From Alteromonadaceae bacterium Bs31 (lineage in GTDB: Bacteria; Pseudomonadota; Gammaproteobacteria; Pseudomonadales; Cellvibrionaceae): DNA of 64,000 bases. Below are positions 1-7,640 of this stretch, one piece after another (within the stretch, counting starts at the first letter, position 1; each line of letters begins with the position of its first letter). Location: contig FXAI01000003.1 in the NCBI GenBank assembly GCA_900177435.1, forward strand, positions 124,001 to 188,000. The letters run 5' to 3'. The notes beneath the pieces are model-generated. The model was not told where the DNA came from. It did not search any database and saw only the letters and a program-made list of their open reading frames with translations. The position numbers and the translations under genes were made by a program.

Positions 1-331
1 GTAATCGCGCAGCCGTTATAGAGTGGAAGATATCCATTAAAGCGGCAAAAACGAGCGATAAACCGATTACAGGCGTAACCATATTACCCGTCAGTCTAAA
101 ATGACTAAACGCGATTGCAGCGGTAAAAAAAGCACAAAGTATTGCGCACCACTCCATGAGCGTATGGAGCTGAGGGCCAAGCATGTAGAGGTAAAGATTG
201 TTGATTCGATCGCTTTCAGGAAGGAGCTCCAGTTGCTGCATGGAGGGCAGCTCCCTGGAAAACCCGAGATCAAAGCCAAGCAGTTGGAGCAGCAGCGGCA
301 ATAGGGTGATAGCTATCACCCCTGTGACCAT
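1..331 (-). CDS. N-terminal part of a multi-TM membrane sensor (MASE-like), cut by the window edge
   Basis: Reading leftwards from an ATG at 331, the minus strand stays open for 110 codons to the edge of the window. The translation has a hydrophobic segment at about residues 3-20, an extracytoplasmic stretch at 21-51, a second helix at 55-76 and a third at 84-103. The pieces HTLMEWCAI (56-64) and MDIFHSI (99-105) resemble the conserved helices of MASE-type sensory modules that precede histidine kinase or GGDEF domains; the output domain lies outside the window. The start is unsure: the ATG at 331 has no clear Shine-Dalgarno. An in-frame TTG lies at 358, and an ATT further upstream is preceded by AAAGGA. 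That it is coding is fairly likely; the MASE assignment is by resemblance only. Confidence 0.5.
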   Translation of the reverse strand, partial: MVTGVIAITLLPLLLQLLGFDLGFSRELPSMQQLELLPESDRINNLYLYMLGPQLHTLMEWCAILCAFFTAAIAFSHFRLTGNMVTPVIGLSLVFAALMDIFHSITAARL

Positions 332-965
332 GGGTCCAGGTATCGCGGGAGATATCAACGAAAGAGTATTATTTCGAATCTCGCAAGTCCTTTCTTATAC
401 GATGAATGAGCTCCTGCATGCCCCCTAACACTTCCGCAAACAGCCCCATGTCATAGGGGGAAACGCATGCGCTCGACGTATAGCCGATCGCCCGCACCAC
501 AGGCAGAGAGAAGTAAAACGCTGAAAACTAGAGAAGCCTTTACTCTGTTAAGAGCTGCATTAATATTTTCTCGACTATTCACACCAGCACAAGCTCTTCA
601 GCCTAATTACTGCAAGCACTGTTCGCTTGCCGCATTTATTCCATATTGAGTTTAGCAGGCTATCAGCAATCAGCATCACAATTAACGCCTGTGCAAGCTA
701 TATGCGTTTATGTAACCGGAGTAACTCGGGTAAAAACACCAAATGACGCCAATTGTTATTACTGGCGCTGTACCCTTGATATACGCGCGAATCTCGAATG
801 GCACGCTCTCAAAGCAAACAGTTCACTTCCGAACGATTGTTCAACATTAATGCTATGTTACAATCGCGCCGCTTTCGGTTACGAATATTCCCAGAGAGCA
901 AAGCCGAGAAATATTAAAATTAAAAAAAGAATATACTTAACACCACACAGCAGGACGAAACCATT
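332..965. other. Gene-poor intergenic stretch between the edge gene and ppa
   Basis: About 630 bases without a convincing gene. Short open frames on the plus strand (467-649 and 646-969) have no ribosome binding site, carry low-complexity or Cys/His/Arg-biased translations and resemble nothing I know, so they are not called. The right end carries the putative ppa promoter. I see no tRNA, repeat or obvious terminator. Confidence 0.5.
837..864 (+). promoter_or_regulatory. Putative sigma70 promoter of ppa
   Basis: TTGTTC (837-842) and TACAAT (859-864) are separated by 16 bases, and TGT immediately precedes the -10 hexamer. This would give a leader of about 95 bases before the ppa start at 966. 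Assigned by eye from consensus similarity. Confidence 0.45.
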
Positions 966-1511
966 ATGAGTCACCGTGTTCCAACAGGCGAAAACGCGCC
1001 AGATGAGATTAATGTAGTCATTGAAATACCCATGGGAGGTGAACCCGTAAAATATGAGGTGGACAAGATGTCCGGTGCGCTTTTTGTGGACCGTATATTG
1101 GGCACGGCTATGCATTACCCCTGTAATTACGGTTACATTCCTCACACTCTGAGTGATGACGGAGACCCTGCAGACGTACTGGTCTTTATGAATCGTCCTT
1201 TGCTGCCTGGCTCCGTTGTTTCTTGCCGCCCTCTCGGTATGTTAAAAATGACCGATGAAGCCGGAGAAGACGCGAAAATCCTCGCGGTTCCCGCCAGTGC
1301 TGTCACCAAATACTACGACGGCGTTGACTCAATAGAGCAGCTTCCACCAATCAAGGTTAAGCGTATTGCTCACTTCTTTGAGCACTACAAAGATCTAGAA
1401 GAAGGAAAGTGGGTAAAACTTGAAGGCTGGGCTGACGCTGCCGCCGCCAAACAAGAAATCATCAAAGCTATTGAGAAATACAAAGACGAACCCCACGCAC
1501 CTCGCTTCTAG
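966..1511 (+). CDS. ppa: Inorganic pyrophosphatase (family I, hexameric bacterial type)
   Basis: Hydrolyses pyrophosphate to two phosphates in the cytoplasm, pulling nucleotide, amino-acyl-tRNA and polymer synthesis forward. At 181 residues it has the usual length of bacterial family I enzymes (about 175). The metal-binding signature [10 protein letters not shown] spans residues 64-73. Asp65, Asp70 and Asp102 fall at the positions of the catalytic metal ligands of the E. coli enzyme, and [11 protein letters not shown] (95-105) is the second conserved block. Downstream it converges on a hypothetical gene with only 12 bases between the stop codons. Monocistronic by layout. Confidence 0.97.
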   Translation: MSHRVPTGENAPDEINVVIEIPMGGEPVKYEVDKMSGALFVDRILGTAMHYPCNYGYIPHTLSDDGDPADVLVFMNRPLLPGSVVSCRPLGMLKMTDEAGEDAKILAVPASAVTKYYDGVDSIEQLPPIKVKRIAHFFEHYKDLEEGKWVKLEGWADAAAAKQEIIKAIEKYKDEPHAPRF

Positions 1512-1523
1512 GTATAATTGGCT

Positions 1524-2297
1524 TCAGCCCTCATCAGCGAATGTAATCCCGTCCACATTGGGCGCTGGGGGAGGGCTGGGCTTATCCGGTGCAAGCTTGC
1601 TCCCAGGGGCAGCCAAGCTCAGCGCACTCAGGTCAAGTTCCCGCTGAGGCTGAGCCTTGCGTTCATCCGGCCGCAATACATCTGCCCCAGGCTCTGCCAA
1701 GTCAAACTCACTCAAGTCTAGGGACAAACTCTCTTCAGCCCGATACTCATCTTCATTTAAAAGCTTGCCGCTGGCCTCTTTCAGGGACAAGGCTGAGATA
1801 TCGACCTCCACCGGCTCAACGACAGATTTTTCATCAGGCTTTAACAGATCAACGCCAACAGGGGCCAGACCAAAGCCGGCGGAACGCTGATCATCACCCT
1901 CGGAATGAGCGCTTTCTGTCTCGGTGGCAGTTTCTGTCCCGGGGATAAGGCCAGGTTTTTGTTGTTCACTAGTGTCAGGTGTGGAGAAGTTGGCCTTTCC
2001 ATCACTGACCTTTCGATCACTGACCTTTCCATCACCGGGCTTTGCCGCAGGCTGACACAACTCAACATCAACAAGCGCCCCGGCTTTTTTTATTGCCACA
2101 CGATATTTACTGGCAACATCCAAAGACAAACCCCGTTTTAACACTACCGGCTTACCACTAAAGAGCGACTCAACTTTGTTGGCGTCAATCTTGAATAGAT
2201 GAGCAAGGTTGCGTTTAGCAACTTTGGCTTCGACGCCTTTTGCTAAAATTCCTCGAAAAACGAGGTTATATTGTTCGTTTTCAGATTGAGAATTCAT
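1524..2297 (-). CDS. Hypothetical protein: small conserved N-terminal domain plus acidic repeats
   Basis: 257 residues, apparently soluble and without a signal peptide. Residues 9-80 form a compact domain (LFKIDANKVESLFSGKPVVL at 34-53) that I recognise as a recurring proteobacterial domain of unknown role found at the N-terminus of assorted, often membrane, proteins. Residues 85-140 are a low-complexity, Ser/Thr/Glu-rich linker. The C-terminal half holds about three degenerate repeats of the type DxLxPDE...P..xDxSALSL (around 150-171, 180-200 and 206-228), then a Pro-rich tail. Acidic repeats of this kind suggest a flexible region. No enzyme motif is visible and I propose no function. It converges with ppa. 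Confidence 0.75.
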   Translation of the reverse strand: MNSQSENEQYNLVFRGILAKGVEAKVAKRNLAHLFKIDANKVESLFSGKPVVLKRGLSLDVASKYRVAIKKAGALVDVELCQPAAKPGDGKVSDRKVSDGKANFSTPDTSEQQKPGLIPGTETATETESAHSEGDDQRSAGFGLAPVGVDLLKPDEKSVVEPVEVDISALSLKEASGKLLNEDEYRAEESLSLDLSEFDLAEPGADVLRPDERKAQPQRELDLSALSLAAPGSKLAPDKPSPPPAPNVDGITFADEG

Positions 2298-2605
2298 AAG
2301 AACGGCTCATTTATAGAACAGCAATAAAAATGTTTAATTTAGCCCTTGCCGCTAAATGTTTAGAACTGTCGAAATATGTAACATCAAAATACTATTCCGA
2401 TTCTTTTCGCTGCGCAGTGTTACGGCGAAACACTCTTTAACATTTGCGTGCCTGAGCCCCATTAATCTGTAAGTAATATCGCACAAAGCACAGCGTCGAT
2501 CACTGCTAGCTTATTCGATGCTGGCTATCCATACTTTAACGTAGGTAAAGCGCTAGGGTAAGGCGATGAATTTGCAGCCTGTATTTCAAACGCCTGATAT
2601 CAATT
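2298..2605. other. Divergent intergenic region
   Basis: 308 bases between two divergently oriented hypothetical genes. It must contain promoters for both, but I could not identify a convincing -35/-10 pair or an operator. No RNA gene seen. Confidence 0.4.
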
Positions 2606-2932
2606 ATGAATAGCACACCAGAACTTGAAAAGACAGCCAGTAAAGGTTCTTCCAAGAAAGGGGCCAAGTCTACGTTAGCGCCATCGGAGCTTGGCGACAA
2701 ACTGCTGGCAATAGGAGATCAGAGGATACACGTGAACGCTGTAACAACGAAAATTAGGGATGATATCGCCTTCCTGGAAGATCGAATTCTACGAATGGAG
2801 AAAATGAAAAACCCCAGTGAAACGGTATTGAACACCTACAAAGCTATGCTGGATAGTCGCAAGTCTGTGCTCCAGTGGCTGAAAGAACACGATATGATTA
2901 CCACTCCCCCAGCCTCCGTAAAACGAGCGTAA
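2606..2932 (+). CDS. Small hypothetical protein with helical central region
   Basis: 108 residues. A Lys/Ser-rich N-terminus (1-25) precedes a charged, probably helical segment (residues 45-95) with heptad-like spacing, including a RILRMEKMKNP stretch around 61-71. No signal peptide, membrane helix or catalytic motif. I do not recognise the family. It ends 17 bases before the convergent HAD phosphatase gene. Called coding because it has an ATG start, a plausible composition and no competing frame. Confidence 0.65.
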   Translation: MNSTPELEKTASKGSSKKGAKSTLAPSELGDKLLAIGDQRIHVNAVTTKIRDDIAFLEDRILRMEKMKNPSETVLNTYKAMLDSRKSVLQWLKEHDMITTPPASVKRA

Positions 2933-2949
2933 AACGGACACAAACAGCT

Positions 2950-3615
2950 TTAACGCATTAAATCCTGCCAGCTTGTTAGCAGCTCTTCCATAGAACTCAC
3001 GCTTGCGCTGTTTTTTGGTTCAAGGGGGTTTCGCGCGCCACTAGCGGGTAGATATTTGATGAGCTTCATTCCAGCGGCTGTGGCGGCCTTGAAGCCAGAC
3101 TCGGAATCTTCCACCACCGTACAAAATCTGGCGGGCACACCCACAACCTCTGATGCATATAAGAAAATATCGGGTGCAGGCTTACCTCGTTGCACATCGT
3201 CAATGCTGAAACGCCGGTGAAACCCTGGCACACAGGGGAAATAATCGCTTAAGCCGGTCACTTCCAAGGAGTGATTTATTTTTTTGTGTGCGCCGTTAGA
3301 AGCAACACAATAAGGTATTCCGCTGCGCTGCAGTTGCTCCAGTAGCTTGCCAACCCCCTCGACAGGCTTTAGATCGGCAGCAAAACGAATGGCGCTTGCT
3401 TTCGCTAACGTTTCCGAAAAGTTTGCGGGTAACTTTTTATCGAACTGTTGTTCAACCCAAGAATAGCAATGAGCCAAGGAATGCCCATGAAAGGCAGTGA
3501 AGCACTCCGCCGGCGAGAAAAAAATTCCCAACAACGATAATTGCTCTGAAAAGACTTCCGCAGCCAAGCTTTCACTATCTACCAACACGCCATCACAATC
3601 GAAAATAACCAGCAT
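2950..3615 (-). CDS. HAD-superfamily phosphatase (YieH / phosphoglucomutase-like group)
   Basis: Predicted cytosolic phosphatase or phosphosugar mutase of HAD subfamily IA, 221 residues. Motif I is DCDGVLVDS with nucleophile Asp6 and Asp8. Motif II is ASNG (105-108), motif III is Lys145 in RGKPAPD, and motif IV is VEDSESG with Glu169/Asp170. A helical cap lies at about residues 15-85. The YieH-like group includes 6-phosphogluconate phosphatase, but substrate cannot be read from sequence. Its ATG lies two bases after the stop codon of the upstream M15 peptidase gene, so the two are very probably co-transcribed and possibly translationally coupled. Confidence 0.9.
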   Translation of the reverse strand: MLVIFDCDGVLVDSESLAAEVFSEQLSLLGIFFSPAECFTAFHGHSLAHCYSWVEQQFDKKLPANFSETLAKASAIRFAADLKPVEGVGKLLEQLQRSGIPYCVASNGAHKKINHSLEVTGLSDYFPCVPGFHRRFSIDDVQRGKPAPDIFLYASEVVGVPARFCTVVEDSESGFKAATAAGMKLIKYLPASGARNPLEPKNSASVSSMEELLTSWQDLMR

Positions 3616-3617
3616 AA

Positions 3618-4295
3618 CTAGGTCGCAACAAAATACTTAGATATATAAGTGGAATAAAGCTCGTCGAAGCTTTCCAGAATTTCTGCCTTGAGCAATATAT
3701 CCTGTTGCTCAAGCATATGCTTCAAGTGCTCAGGCTGAAGTGCCTGCTGAAACTTACTCGCCAAGGCTTGATAACTCAGGTGCCAAGGCTCCTCCGCCAC
3801 CCCTCCATTAGCACCATCGTAAGGGCGGTAAAACCCGGTGTTGCCGAGATGCTCACCCAACCAGCGGTAAAAAGGAGCAAACATGCCTCGCGCCTCCTCT
3901 AGCGTAAGCTGAAGCTGATAGCCTTCTGGCAGCGCAGTTGCATCATACACATCTATATCTGTGCCCCAGTGGTGCCGAGAACCCCCAGGAAGTGCAGACC
4001 AACGTAAAATCGCATACATAAGCTCTTTGGCCTCGAGCTGTTCAGCACTTAATAGTGCCCCACTTGCGCTTAATAGAGGCCGGGCACCAGAGGCCTTTGC
4101 ATTCCATATGGCTAATTGTCGTTCAAAACTACGAAAGCCACTCGCAACACACAGCTCGAAGCCCTCACGTTTCGCCTCATTCTTCAGCTGCAATAGCGGC
4201 TCTGCCAGATCCCGGTGAACCCCCTGCTCAAAACGATCAAAATCAACGTGAGTGTCCTCTCCACCGCACGCTTGCATAAAGCTAAGCAATTCCAT
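3618..4295 (-). CDS. M15 (VanY-type) D-alanyl-D-alanine carboxypeptidase family protein
   Basis: 225 residues of the LAS/M15B metallopeptidase fold, which trims the terminal D-Ala from peptidoglycan peptides. Substrate-binding SGFRS lies at 52-56. The zinc site is His108...Asp115 in SRHHWGTDID, and the catalytic Glu169 with the third ligand His172 is in EEPWHLSY. No signal peptide or anchor is visible at the annotated start. So it is either cytoplasmic (a recycling LD/DD-peptidase role) or the export signal is unrecognised. First gene of a two-gene minus-strand unit with the HAD phosphatase. The 287-base gap upstream, shared with the divergent TfoX-like gene, shows no clear promoter. Confidence 0.88.
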   Translation of the reverse strand: MELLSFMQACGGEDTHVDFDRFEQGVHRDLAEPLLQLKNEAKREGFELCVASGFRSFERQLAIWNAKASGARPLLSASGALLSAEQLEAKELMYAILRWSALPGGSRHHWGTDIDVYDATALPEGYQLQLTLEEARGMFAPFYRWLGEHLGNTGFYRPYDGANGGVAEEPWHLSYQALASKFQQALQPEHLKHMLEQQDILLKAEILESFDELYSTYISKYFVAT

Positions 4296-4582
4296 TGAAA
4301 ACCCCTACTTTTTCATCATTTTAGCGCTGCAAAGCAATTGCGCTGGCGTCATAAGTCTGTATTATGGAGTGTTCTTGGCGAGGGAAGGCAGTTTTGTGCA
4401 GTATTATTTGCACATCATAACAACTGCTCTCCCTAGAAAGCCGCTAGGGGGAGTTGTAATTCACCGTAGGTCTTACCTATATATTGATATTGCAACGGTT
4501 ACGCGGCTTTTTACTGCGAGAAACTCGTAAACAGTAAAAAACTAATAAATTCTAATAATAATTTAATGGGAGATCGTAAGTC

Positions 4583-4885
4583 ATGACTTCCACCAATGGT
4601 AATGGCGTACAGGGAGATCTACTCGGTTTAAAAAACCTAGGGATGGCCTCTGTCAACATTCTCCAAGCAATCGGTGTTAACAACTACGATGATTTATCGA
4701 AAATGGGTGCGGTTGATGCCTATTGCCGTATAAAAGCGCGCGGAATACATGTTTCGAAAGTAATGCTCTATGCACTTCAAGGTGCTTTGATGGACGTACA
4801 TTGGAACGACCTGTCACCCGACCTGAAATCACAATTAGTGGCGGAAGCGGAGCAGGCCGAAGCTGCGGAGAGTACTAGCGCATAG
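4583..4885 (+). CDS. Stand-alone TfoX C-terminal domain protein
   Basis: 100 residues matching the C-terminal domain of TfoX/Sxy competence regulators: LKNLGMASVNILQAIGV (16-32), then YDDLSKMGAVDAYCRIK and LYALQGALMDVHWNDLS. The fold is helix-hairpin-helix-like. Full TfoX proteins carry an additional N-terminal domain that is absent here, so this is a single-domain family member rather than a truncation: it has its own ATG and the body starts directly with the domain. A role in competence is not established for such short forms. Followed at once by a strong terminator. Confidence 0.85.
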   Translation: MTSTNGNGVQGDLLGLKNLGMASVNILQAIGVNNYDDLSKMGAVDAYCRIKARGIHVSKVMLYALQGALMDVHWNDLSPDLKSQLVAEAEQAEAAESTSA

Positions 4886-4915
4886 TTTTGTCTGGGTGCA
4901 GCTTTAATTTTCTTG

Positions 4916-4942
4916 AAAGGGCAGTACACCACTGCCCTTTTT
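4916..4942. terminator. Bidirectional intrinsic terminator
   Basis: Perfect 10-bp stem AAAGGGCAGT (4916-4925) / ACTGCCCTTT (4931-4940) with a 5-base loop and T residues on the plus side. It sits between the TfoX-like gene and the convergent sfsA gene and can serve both. Confidence 0.85.
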
Positions 4943-4952
4943 GCCGTTTCGC

Positions 4953-5657
4953 TTAAACCAAAACCACAGGCACAGCCTCGGTCAACACAAGCTGCTCGGC
5001 AGACAAGCGCGATTTATAAGCCATCACTTCCACCCCCGCATTCACCGCCTGGCGCAAAAGCTGACCATAGACCGGATCGATGTGATCCGCTGGGGCTACG
5101 CTTCGTATGCCCTCATGTTGCACACAAAAAAACAACACCGCACGGTGCCCCTGACGGCGCATGAGCATAAGCTCTTGTAAATGCTTCTGCCCGCGAGAAC
5201 TGACAGCATCGGGAAAGAAGCCTTCCCCGGGGGCAATTTCCAATGTAACGCTTTTTATCTCCACAAAGCAGCGCTTGCCGCAACCTGACAGTAAAAGTAT
5301 GTCTATGCGACTTCCTTCACCATATTTTTGCTCCCTCAGCATTTCGCAATAGCCAGCTAAGGGGGCAACAAGCCCAGTGTCAATGCCTTCTGCAACAAGA
5401 GTATTGGCTCGCAAGGTGTTTACGCAGGCAAAATGACCAGAGACGCTTGTAACCAGCTCCAGGGTATAGCGGTATTTACGCTTTGGGTTGTTTGAATCCG
5501 ATAAATAACACTGGGAGCCTTCAACCAGGCAAGCTTGCATACTGCCGGTGTTGGGGCAGTGCACAGTAATCTCCCTGTCGTCTAAAATTACGTCCGCAAG
5601 GAAACGTTTATAACGTCGCAGAAACACCGCAGGCTTAAGCTCTGGTGAGTAGATCAT
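4953..5657 (-). CDS. sfsA: SfsA, sugar fermentation stimulation protein homolog
   Basis: 234 residues, full length for SfsA. Conserved blocks are present: HCPNTGSMQACL near residue 33, RIDILLL around 117, the nuclease-like VEIKSVTL around 131, and FFPDAVSSRGQKHLQEL around 146. SfsA was described in E. coli as a DNA-binding factor affecting maltose metabolism. Structurally it contains an OB-fold and a PD-(D/E)xK nuclease-like domain, so its biochemical role remains open. In Pseudomonas relatives it also lies just upstream of dksA, though here it is on the opposite strand. Single gene ending at a shared terminator. Confidence 0.93.
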   Translation of the reverse strand: MIYSPELKPAVFLRRYKRFLADVILDDREITVHCPNTGSMQACLVEGSQCYLSDSNNPKRKYRYTLELVTSVSGHFACVNTLRANTLVAEGIDTGLVAPLAGYCEMLREQKYGEGSRIDILLLSGCGKRCFVEIKSVTLEIAPGEGFFPDAVSSRGQKHLQELMLMRRQGHRAVLFFCVQHEGIRSVAPADHIDPVYGQLLRQAVNAGVEVMAYKSRLSAEQLVLTEAVPVVLV

Positions 5658-5980
5658 GAAAATAAAACCTCGTTGTTGCTACTGGCAGCTGCTACCAAAG
5701 GAAACAAAATGCTTATTAATCTCTGTCATATCTCGTTAAAAAGCCCTCACAACTTGGTTCCTCTCAGAAACTGGGAAAAAAACTAGCGCCTTAAAAGTGA
5801 ATCTGGTAGCTTTCTCTGCCTGATTTCGCAGGCACATGCGAAACAGCCAGCGAAATAGGAGTAGGTCGGCTATATTTGTGTGACTTTTCCGCTTTTTAAC
5901 GGACAGAAGCGCACTACGACCTTGAAAGTATCAAAAACACCCCCATCTGGGTGCGATTGTTCAGCAATGAGGCGCAATTT
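5658..5980. promoter_or_regulatory. sfsA-dksA divergent region with inverted repeat
   Basis: 323 bases between the divergent sfsA and dksA starts. TTTCGCA (5824-5830) and TGCGAAA (5837-5843) form a perfect 7-bp inverted repeat with a 6-base spacer, either a protein-binding site or a small hairpin, about 140 bases before dksA. A TATATT at 5871-5876 could be a -10 element, but its -35 is weak. No other feature seen. Confidence 0.35.
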
Positions 5981-6421
5981 ATGCCTGAATCTCAAGTAAA
6001 AACCAACTTCGCCTTTCGAGATATCGCTCCGTACCAGGAGAAAGATGGCGAAGAGTACATGAACGACAAGCAAAGAGATCACTTCCGCGAACTGTTGTTC
6101 GCTTGGAAACGTGAGCTTATGGAAGAAGTTGATCGCACCGTTAGCCACATGAAAGACGAAGCAGCCAACTTCCCAGACCCGGCAGACAGAGCCAGCCAGG
6201 AAGAAGAGTTCAGCCTGGAATTGCGCACTCGAGACAGGGAGCGCAAGCTAATCAAGAAAATTGACAGTACTCTGGAACTGCTCGAAAGCGATGACTATGG
6301 CTATTGTGAAGCCTGCGGCGTGGAAATCGGCGTTCGTCGCCTGGAAGCAAGACCAACAGCTACCCAGTGCGTTGATTGCAAAACCATCGACGAAATTAAA
6401 GAAAAGCAAACCTCGCTTTAA
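5981..6421 (+). CDS. dksA: RNA polymerase-binding transcription factor DksA
   Basis: Binds the secondary channel of RNA polymerase and, with ppGpp, tunes rRNA and amino-acid promoters. 146 residues (E. coli 151). The coiled-coil tip motif DPADRA (66-71) has the conserved Asp66/Asp69, and the four-Cys zinc finger is C109-x2-C112 and C130-x2-C133. I chose the ATG at 5981 because GAGG at 5969-5972 gives an 8-base spacing; the GTG at 5951 would add ten residues not found in the family. gluQ follows closely, as in Pseudomonas. Confidence 0.96.
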   Translation: MPESQVKTNFAFRDIAPYQEKDGEEYMNDKQRDHFRELLFAWKRELMEEVDRTVSHMKDEAANFPDPADRASQEEEFSLELRTRDRERKLIKKIDSTLELLESDDYGYCEACGVEIGVRRLEARPTATQCVDCKTIDEIKEKQTSL

Positions 6422-6453
6422 AGTCAAGCAAGCGCGTTTTGCTGCCTGCTCGA

Positions 6454-7374
6454 ATGACTAAAGCGGCCCCCCGCTATGTGGGCCGCTTTGCCCCATCTCC
6501 TTCCGGGCCCCTGCACATGGGCTCATTGGTTTGCGCCCTCGCCAGCTATCTGGATGCCCGCAGCAGCAATGGCCGCTGGCTGCTAAGAATTGAGGATATC
6601 GACCCCCCCCGAGAGCAAGCGGGAGCCACCGCAGAGATCCTTAAGTGCCTGGAGAGCCACGGCCTGCACTGGGATGACCAACCGCTATATCAAAGTGAAC
6701 GCTCACATGCTTATCGAGACGCCCTGACCCAACTTGGCAATGCTAACTTAAGCTACTCGTGCAACTGCAATCGCGCTCGGATCAAGGCTATTGGAGGCAC
6801 TTACGACAAACACTGCTACCATCAACCGCCGCCCAAGACTGCGGCCACAGCTACCCGCTTTGATATGGACCGCGCACTAGAAGCGCTCAAGGTACCAGCC
6901 GCCTATCAGTTTCTGGACGGCATCCAAGGAGCACAGGTACAAGATCTGCGCTCTCAGGGGGACTTTGTCATCCATAGACGGGACGGCCTGTTCGCCTACC
7001 AGTTAGCCGTAGTAGTGGATGATATATTTCAGGGGATTACGCAGGTTGTACGCGGTGCCGACCTGCTGCCAATGACCGCACAACAATGCATACTTTTCCA
7101 ATGCTTTGGGTACACCGCACCCCACTATCACCATCACCGCTTGATTACAGATGCTGAAGGTAACAAACTCAGTAAACAGAACCACGCAGCGGCAATAAAC
7201 AAGCACCGCCATGAGGCTAACTTGATTCAGGCGATAAGCCTGCTTTCCCTGGCGGAGAGCCATCAGCATAGAAAAGAACTGGAGGCCTGCGACAGCAAAG
7301 ATTTACTAAGCTGGGCTGTGCAACAATGGAATGTGGAAAATCAGCCAAGCGACTCATCAGTGCTGTTAGAATAG
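6454..7374 (+). CDS. gluQ: Glutamyl-Q tRNA(Asp) synthetase
   Basis: Activates glutamate and attaches it to the queuosine base at position 34 of tRNA(Asp). 306 residues: the catalytic half of a GluRS without the anticodon-binding domain, as expected. The HIGH-type signature is GPLHMGS near residues 17-23 and the KMSKS-type motif is KLSKQ at about 238-242. The GluQRS zinc ligands Cys103, Cys105, Tyr117 and Cys121 are present. A TTG at 6439 would add five residues; the ATG at 6454 is preferred because MTKAAPRYVGRFAPSPSG fits the family start. Follows dksA by 32 bases. Confidence 0.95.
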   Translation: MTKAAPRYVGRFAPSPSGPLHMGSLVCALASYLDARSSNGRWLLRIEDIDPPREQAGATAEILKCLESHGLHWDDQPLYQSERSHAYRDALTQLGNANLSYSCNCNRARIKAIGGTYDKHCYHQPPPKTAATATRFDMDRALEALKVPAAYQFLDGIQGAQVQDLRSQGDFVIHRRDGLFAYQLAVVVDDIFQGITQVVRGADLLPMTAQQCILFQCFGYTAPHYHHHRLITDAEGNKLSKQNHAAAINKHRHEANLIQAISLLSLAESHQHRKELEACDSKDLLSWAVQQWNVENQPSDSSVLLE

Positions 7375-7448
7375 CTCCGCGTACTAACTTGCTACCTTTT
7401 ACTGAGAGACCCTCAGCTCGGATACCCTGCCTATGGGGCCAGGTTTTG

Positions 7449-7640
7449 ATGAAACGACAAAGACCACTGCTGCTCTTACTACTGCTGATCTACATATTTT
7501 CACCCACCCTCTTCGGCTGGATTACCAACCCGGACGGAGGCTGGTACCGCCCTTATGTTATCTGGCTTTTAGTGATTGTGATTGCTTACTTTTCGCAGCA
7601 AAGAGACACAGAAGAGCATGAGGAGCCAAGTAAGCAATGA
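7449..7640 (+). CDS. CbrX-like small membrane protein translationally coupled to cbrA
   Basis: 63 residues. Two hydrophobic segments (about 6-22 and 33-50) flank NPDGGWYRP, followed by a charged tail. A short membrane protein gene overlapping the start of cbrA is described in Pseudomonas as cbrX, and size, position and topology agree here. The TGA at 7638-7640 overlaps the cbrA ATG at 7637-7639 in an ATGA junction, which implies translational coupling. ATG at 7449 chosen: AGG lies 5-7 bases upstream, and the in-frame upstream extension into gluQ has no membrane-protein character. Confidence 0.8.
   Translation: MKRQRPLLLLLLLIYIFSPTLFGWITNPDGGWYRPYVIWLLVIVIAYFSQQRDTEEHEEPSKQ

Noticed and set aside
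646-969. 107-residue plus-strand frame upstream of ppa
   Set aside because: No ribosome site, composition unlike a folded protein, contains the predicted ppa promoter and runs into the ppa start.
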